DNA of 8,398 nt, taken from Alphaproteobacteria bacterium. Its GTDB lineage: Bacteria; Pseudomonadota; Alphaproteobacteria; Caulobacterales; Caulobacteraceae. Position numbers and translations under genes: made by a program. The DNA lies in contig JAHINZ010000130.1 of the NCBI GenBank assembly GCA_018895795.1, positions 1 through 8,398 of the forward strand, given 5' to 3'. Every line of letters begins with the position of its first letter. The first letter of the stretch is position 1. Shown piece by piece: positions 6,212 to 8,398 of the stretch. The notes below the pieces were generated by a model. It did not search any database and was not told the origin of the DNA. It was given only the letters and a program-made list of their open reading frames with translations.

Positions 6212-6521
6212 GCTTCTTTCTCCTGCCTCCCCGCTGGGAATGAAGCGTTGAATGATCTGCGGTGAGGAGGTGATCATGTTCAACGAACGCATAGTTCAAA
6301 AACGAAGCGGCGGCCATATCGCCGTATTGGCGCGATTGCAACCGCTGGATAAACCCGAAATCGCCGAACATCGGCATCAGCGACATATATGATACCGGTC
6401 GCAACTTTCCAGTGCGACAAAACATCTCAGCGAACTCGTTCGACGAATTTGCTCAACGGACATCGTTCCGCGAGTGCAGAGCCTAGTGGTCAAGCTCGGT
6501 TCAACCGCCTATTCTGCGGCC
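6212..6521. promoter_or_regulatory. Divergent intergenic region rich in short palindromes
   Basis: About 310 bases separate the minus-strand helical-protein/tetR operon from the plus-strand twin-membrane/adenosyltransferase pair. I see no convincing gene. Visible elements: CGTTGAA/TTCAACG (6246-6252, 6279-6285); GTTCAACGAAC (6278-6288); GAAC-N5-GTTC (6285-6297); GTCGCA/TGCGAC (6398-6403, 6413-6418); CGAAC-TC-GTTCG (6431-6442); and GTTCGACGAAT (6438-6448), near-identical to the 6278 site. A TATGAT sequence at 6388-6393 could be a plus-strand -10 element, but it has no good -35. Confidence 0.5.
6273..6299 (-). promoter_or_regulatory. Candidate promoter with embedded operator for the helical-protein/tetR operon
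   Basis: On the minus strand TTGAAC (6299-6294) and CATGAT (6278-6273) are separated by 15 bases. The palindrome GTTCAACGAAC (6278-6288) lies between them. That placement suits a repressor site. The spacing is short and the hexamers are imperfect, so this is a hypothesis from pattern only. Confidence 0.28.
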
Positions 6522-6719
6522 ATGGACAGACTCTTCGACTTCCTCGTACCCGCGGCGCTTCTGGCGGTGCTCCTCGCCCTCGGCGGCGGTCTCTTCGCGC
6601 TGTTCCGGGGCGGCGATTTTGGACGCTCCTATTCCAACAAGCTGATGCGGCTTCGCGTTGTGCTGCAGTTCGTGGCCATCCTTGTGCTCGTCGCCGCATT
6701 CTGGTGGCGCACGCGCTGA
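6522..6719 (+). CDS. HIG1-like twin transmembrane protein
   Basis: This 65-residue protein has two membrane helices, about residues 8-27 and 45-62, joined by a loop RGGDFGRSYSNKLMRLRVV. The 'S.KLMR.RV..Q' pattern leading into the second helix is the signature of HIG1-domain/twin-membrane proteins. Known: mitochondrial HIG1 members (Rcf1 family) associate with cytochrome c oxidase; bacterial members are little studied. The ATG at 6522 gives the compact form usual for the family. An in-frame GTG at 6474 would add 16 residues, and neither start has a clear ribosome binding site. It ends 26 bases before the cobalamin adenosyltransferase, so the two are probably co-transcribed. Confidence 0.8.
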   Translation: MDRLFDFLVPAALLAVLLALGGGLFALFRGGDFGRSYSNKLMRLRVVLQFVAILVLVAAFWWRTR

Positions 6720-6745
6720 AAATCGATAACGGCGGTCTGCGACCC

Positions 6746-7324
6746 ATGGTCACGTTAAACAGGATCTACACCCGCACGGGCGATGACGGCTCGACTCGGC
6801 TGGCCACGGGAGCCCCGGTCAGCAAGGCGTCCTTGCGCGTCGAGGCCTATGGCGGCGTCGACGAAACCAACGCCTGTCTGGGCGTGGCGCGACAATACAC
6901 CGCGCAGGATCTCCAGCTCGACGCCATGCTGGAGCGAATCCAGAACGACCTGTTCGATCTGGGTGCGGACCTGGCCACGCCCGAGCAGCATGAGAAGCCC
7001 GCGTGGGAGCCTCTGCGCATCGTCGAAAGCCAGGTGGATCGTCTGGAGCAGGAGATCGATCGGCTGAACGGCGAGATGGGCGCTCTGACCTCCTTCGTGC
7101 TGCCGGCGGGATCGCCCGCCTCGGCGGCGCTGCATGTGGCGCGCACGGTCTGCCGCCGCGCCGAGCGCGCGGTCGTCCAACTGGCGGAAACCGAGGGTGA
7201 GATCGTCGGTCAACCGGCGCTGAAATATCTCAACCGCCTGTCGGACCTGTTGTTCGTCGCGGCCCGCTGGACCAATGACAAGGGCGCCGGCGACGTTCTG
7301 TGGAAGCCCGGCGCGACGCGCTGA
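6746..7324 (+). CDS. Cob(I)yrinic acid a,c-diamide/cob(I)alamin adenosyltransferase, PduO type
   Basis: This 192-residue cytosolic enzyme transfers the adenosyl group of ATP to cob(I)alamin to make adenosylcobalamin. Seen: the N-terminal ATP-binding motif IYTRTGDDGSTRLA (7-20), VEAYGGVDETNACLG (32-46), the active-site helix RTVCRRAERAV (133-143), whose R-xxx-RR-x-E spacing (Arg133, Arg137, Arg138, Glu140) matches human MMAB and Lactobacillus PduO, and YLNRLSDLLF (161-170). Length and motifs are complete. The frame is open upstream to 6389, but the family N-terminus fits the ATG at 6746; the ribosome binding site is weak, consistent with translation following the twin-membrane gene. The product serves B12-dependent mutases, none of which is in the window. 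It is convergent with a small gene four bases away. Confidence 0.95.
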   Translation: MVTLNRIYTRTGDDGSTRLATGAPVSKASLRVEAYGGVDETNACLGVARQYTAQDLQLDAMLERIQNDLFDLGADLATPEQHEKPAWEPLRIVESQVDRLEQEIDRLNGEMGALTSFVLPAGSPASAALHVARTVCRRAERAVVQLAETEGEIVGQPALKYLNRLSDLLFVAARWTNDKGAGDVLWKPGATR

Positions 7325-7328
7325 GGAT

Positions 7329-7592
7329 CTACTTCTTGGCTGGGACCGGCGTGGCGGCGGGAGGCGTCGCCTTTTCGCCATTGATCGGCGGCAGGTTCAG
7401 CGGGCGCTGGGTGATCGTCTCGATCGAATAGACTCGCGCGCAACGCATCCACTTCGCGGCCCACGGGCGACCCTGGGCTTCGCAGCGCGCCTTCGGCCAT
7501 ACCCACATATAATGATAGGCGAACACCGCGGCGCAGCTGACGAGGAACAGGCCGACGAAGATGTTCTTCAGGCGATTGATCGTGCGGTTCAT
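7329..7592 (-). CDS. Small membrane-anchored protein, unknown function
   Basis: This 87-residue protein begins MNRTINRLKNIFVGLFLVSC. One hydrophobic segment (about 11-31) follows a basic N-terminus, giving a probable N-in anchor with the rest in the periplasm. LVSC at 17-20 fits a lipobox, but the hydrophobicity continues beyond Cys20 (AAVFAYHYMW), which favours an uncleaved anchor. The soluble part has two further cysteines (37 and 51) around an aromatic/basic stretch (GRPWAAKWMR) that could form a disulphide, then a Pro-rich, low-complexity tail ending PAKK. I do not recognise the family. The stop is four bases from that of the adenosyltransferase (convergent). The start region has GGCGGC/GCCGCC at 7594-7614 and no clear ribosome binding site. 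Confidence 0.65.
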   Translation of the reverse strand: MNRTINRLKNIFVGLFLVSCAAVFAYHYMWVWPKARCEAQGRPWAAKWMRCARVYSIETITQRPLNLPPINGEKATPPAATPVPAKK

Positions 7593-7693
7593 GGGCGGCT
7601 GTTTAATCGCCGCCTGAAAGTCTGACCAGTCCTTTCGCGCCGTCGCGCCGCATGGGCGGACGGGGCCAGCGAAGTGTCGTACAGTTGTTCGAG

Positions 7694-7728
7694 CCCCTCG
7701 CGTCAGCAGCTTACGCTAACGCGAGGGG
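7694..7728 (+). other. Strong 10-bp hairpin upstream of etfB
   Basis: CCCCTCGCGT (7694-7703) and ACGCGAGGGG (7719-7728) are perfect reverse complements around a 15-base loop. It is the strongest inverted repeat in the window. It lies in the 212-base gap between two divergent genes, 76 bases before the etfB start. No T-run follows on either strand, so it is not a standard terminator. It could be part of an RNA leader, a dispersed palindromic element or a protein site. Confidence 0.6.
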
Positions 7729-7741
7729 AAACTTGCATTGC

Positions 7742-7793
7742 GGTGCGGAAGAGGTAATTCCGTGCCCACGCAGGAGAAACGCAGCCTGGAGGC
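7742..7793 (+). promoter_or_regulatory. Possible structured 5' leader of etfB
   Basis: Two further potential stems follow the 7694-7728 hairpin. GGTGCGGAA (7742-7750) pairs with TTCCGTGCC (7758-7766), nine pairs including two G-U, around the loop GAGGTAA. GCCT (7784-7787) pairs with AGGC (7790-7793), overlapping the etfB Shine-Dalgarno GGAGG (7788-7792); CAGG (7771-7774) could instead pair with CCTG (7785-7788). These mutually exclusive pairings could control ribosome access. It matches no riboswitch class that I can recognise, and lacks a cobalamin B12 box. Confidence 0.35.
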
Positions 7794-7839
7794 GGTGAAA
7801 CCCGATGAAGGTCCTTGTCCCGGTAAAACGGGTTATTGA
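7762..7839 (+). CDS. Possible short upstream reading frame overlapping the etfB start
   Basis: A GTG at 7762 opens a 25-codon frame (VPTQEKRSLEAVKPDEG...), ending in TGA at 7837-7839, after the etfB start and in another frame. Before the etfB ATG its codons mostly end in G or C, as in the real genes here. AAGAGG at 7749-7754, seven bases upstream, could serve as ribosome binding site but lies partly in a hairpin loop. No family is recognisable. It may well be a chance frame. Confidence 0.18.
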   Translation: MPTQEKRSLEAVKPDEGPCPGKTGY

Positions 7840-8398
7840 TTACAATGTGAAGGTTCGCGTGAAAGCGGACCAGACGGGCGTCGATCTGGCGAACGTGAAA
7901 ATGTCGATGAATCCCTTCTGTGAGATCGCGGTGGAAGAAGCCGTTCGTCTCAAGGAAAAGGGCGTCGCCACCGAGGTGGTGATCGTCTCGATCGGCCCGG
8001 CTCAGGCCCAGGAAACCATCCGCACGGCCCTGGCCATGGGCGGTGACCGCGGCATCCTGATCAATACGGACGCCGATCCCGAGCCGCTGGCCGTCGCCAA
8101 GCTACTCGCCGCCGTGATTGGTGAAGAACAGCCGGGCCTGGTTCTGATGGGCAAGCAGGCCATCGACGGCGACAACAACGCCGTCGGCCAGATGCTGTCG
8201 CAGATCCTCGGCTGGCCGCAGGCGACCTTCGCCTCGAAGGTCGAGATCGCCGGCGGCAAGGCGACCGTGACCCGTGAGGTCGACGGTGGCCTGCAGGTGC
8301 TGGACGTGGATCTGCCCGCCGTGATCACCGCCGACCTGCGCCTCAACGAGCCGCGCTACGCCTCCCTGCCCAATATCATGAAGGCCAAGAAGAAGGAG
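7805..8398 (+). CDS. etfB: Electron transfer flavoprotein beta subunit (C-terminus beyond window)
   Basis: The frame runs 198 codons from the ATG at 7805 to the window edge without a stop; family members are about 250 residues, so some 50 are missing. It begins MKVLVPVKRVIDYNVKVRV. MNPFCEIAVEEAVRLKEKG (35-53), the AMP-binding-region motif GKQAIDGDNNAVGQM (116-130) and LNEPRYASLPNIMKAKKK (180-197) are hallmark EtfB sequences. The last contains the recognition loop with the leucine that docks on acyl-CoA dehydrogenases. EtfB with EtfA carries electrons from acyl-CoA dehydrogenases to ETF-ubiquinone oxidoreductase; etfA is expected just downstream. GGAGG at 7788-7792 is 12 bases before the ATG, a rather long spacing, within a possible hairpin. 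The upstream acyl-CoA dehydrogenase at 1242-2933 is a natural partner. Confidence 0.96.
   Translation, partial: MKVLVPVKRVIDYNVKVRVKADQTGVDLANVKMSMNPFCEIAVEEAVRLKEKGVATEVVIVSIGPAQAQETIRTALAMGGDRGILINTDADPEPLAVAKLLAAVIGEEQPGLVLMGKQAIDGDNNAVGQMLSQILGWPQATFASKVEIAGGKATVTREVDGGLQVLDVDLPAVITADLRLNEPRYASLPNIMKAKKKE

Noticed and set aside
6159..6425. 88-residue minus-strand frame beginning at 6425
   Set aside because: It overlaps the start of the 74-residue helical protein in another frame, has no ribosome binding site and shows no domain-like pattern.
6278..6442. LexA (SOS) box, because of several GTTC/GAAC half-sites
   Set aside because: The alphaproteobacterial LexA site is a direct repeat GTTC-N7-GTTC. 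The half-sites here are inverted repeats or have the wrong spacing.
6389..6745. N-terminal extension of the adenosyltransferase to 311 residues
   Set aside because: The extra 119 residues are Arg/Pro-rich, overlap the HIG1-like gene in another frame, and precede the normal PduO N-terminus.
7694..7804. Cobalamin riboswitch upstream of etfB, suggested by the nearby adenosyltransferase
   Set aside because: No B12-box-like sequence or conserved riboswitch core could be found, and the adenosyltransferase is not downstream of this region.
1..8398. Mobile element, CRISPR array, toxin-antitoxin or phage-defence system
   Set aside because: No long repeats, terminal inverted repeats, transposase or integrase motifs, spacer arrays or defence-type domains were seen. 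The base composition looks uniform.

Overview
The window is G+C-rich chromosomal DNA with strong G/C bias at third codon positions. It looks like an alphaproteobacterium of the Caulobacterales (Caulobacter or a near relative). That assignment rests on the protein sequences (GreA start, EtfB, HIG1-type twin-membrane protein, Tat-exported serine hydrolase, two TetR regulators) and is an inference, not a database match. I see no insertion sequence, integrase, CRISPR array, tRNA or rRNA. Gene content is mostly core metabolism and regulation.

Layout. (1) Positions 1-54 (minus) hold the first 18 codons of greA. Positions 183-371 (minus) encode a two-helix membrane protein and 459-1136 (minus) a glutathione S-transferase. 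(2) Divergent from the GST, 1242-2933 (plus) encodes a 563-residue acyl-CoA dehydrogenase. Its ~170-residue N-terminal extension and core motifs point to the (2S)-methylsuccinyl-CoA dehydrogenase type. (3) 3039-4649 (plus) encodes a Tat-exported class C beta-lactamase-fold serine hydrolase, ending four bases from a convergent regulator. (4) Three minus-strand genes follow: a 74-residue helical protein (5987-6211) overlapping a TetR regulator (5343-5990) by four bases, then a related TetR regulator (4654-5262) that appears to start with TTG. (5) Divergent on the plus strand are a HIG1-like twin-membrane protein (6522-6719) and a PduO-type cob(I)alamin adenosyltransferase (6746-7324). (6) A small membrane-anchored protein of unknown function (7329-7592, minus) lies convergent to the latter. 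(7) etfB (7805 to the window edge, plus) is preceded by a ~100-base leader able to form several hairpins.

How the genes may connect. The acyl-CoA dehydrogenase needs electron-transferring flavoprotein (EtfB with EtfA, presumably beyond the window) as electron acceptor. If it is a methylsuccinyl-CoA dehydrogenase, it would belong to the ethylmalonyl-CoA pathway, which also uses adenosylcobalamin-dependent mutases. The adenosyltransferase would supply their cofactor. This functional clustering is inferred.

No obviously new multi-gene system is visible. The items most worth a second look are the structured etfB leader with a possible overlapping upstream reading frame, the palindrome cluster upstream of the small helical protein/TetR pair, and the tandem TetR paralogues.
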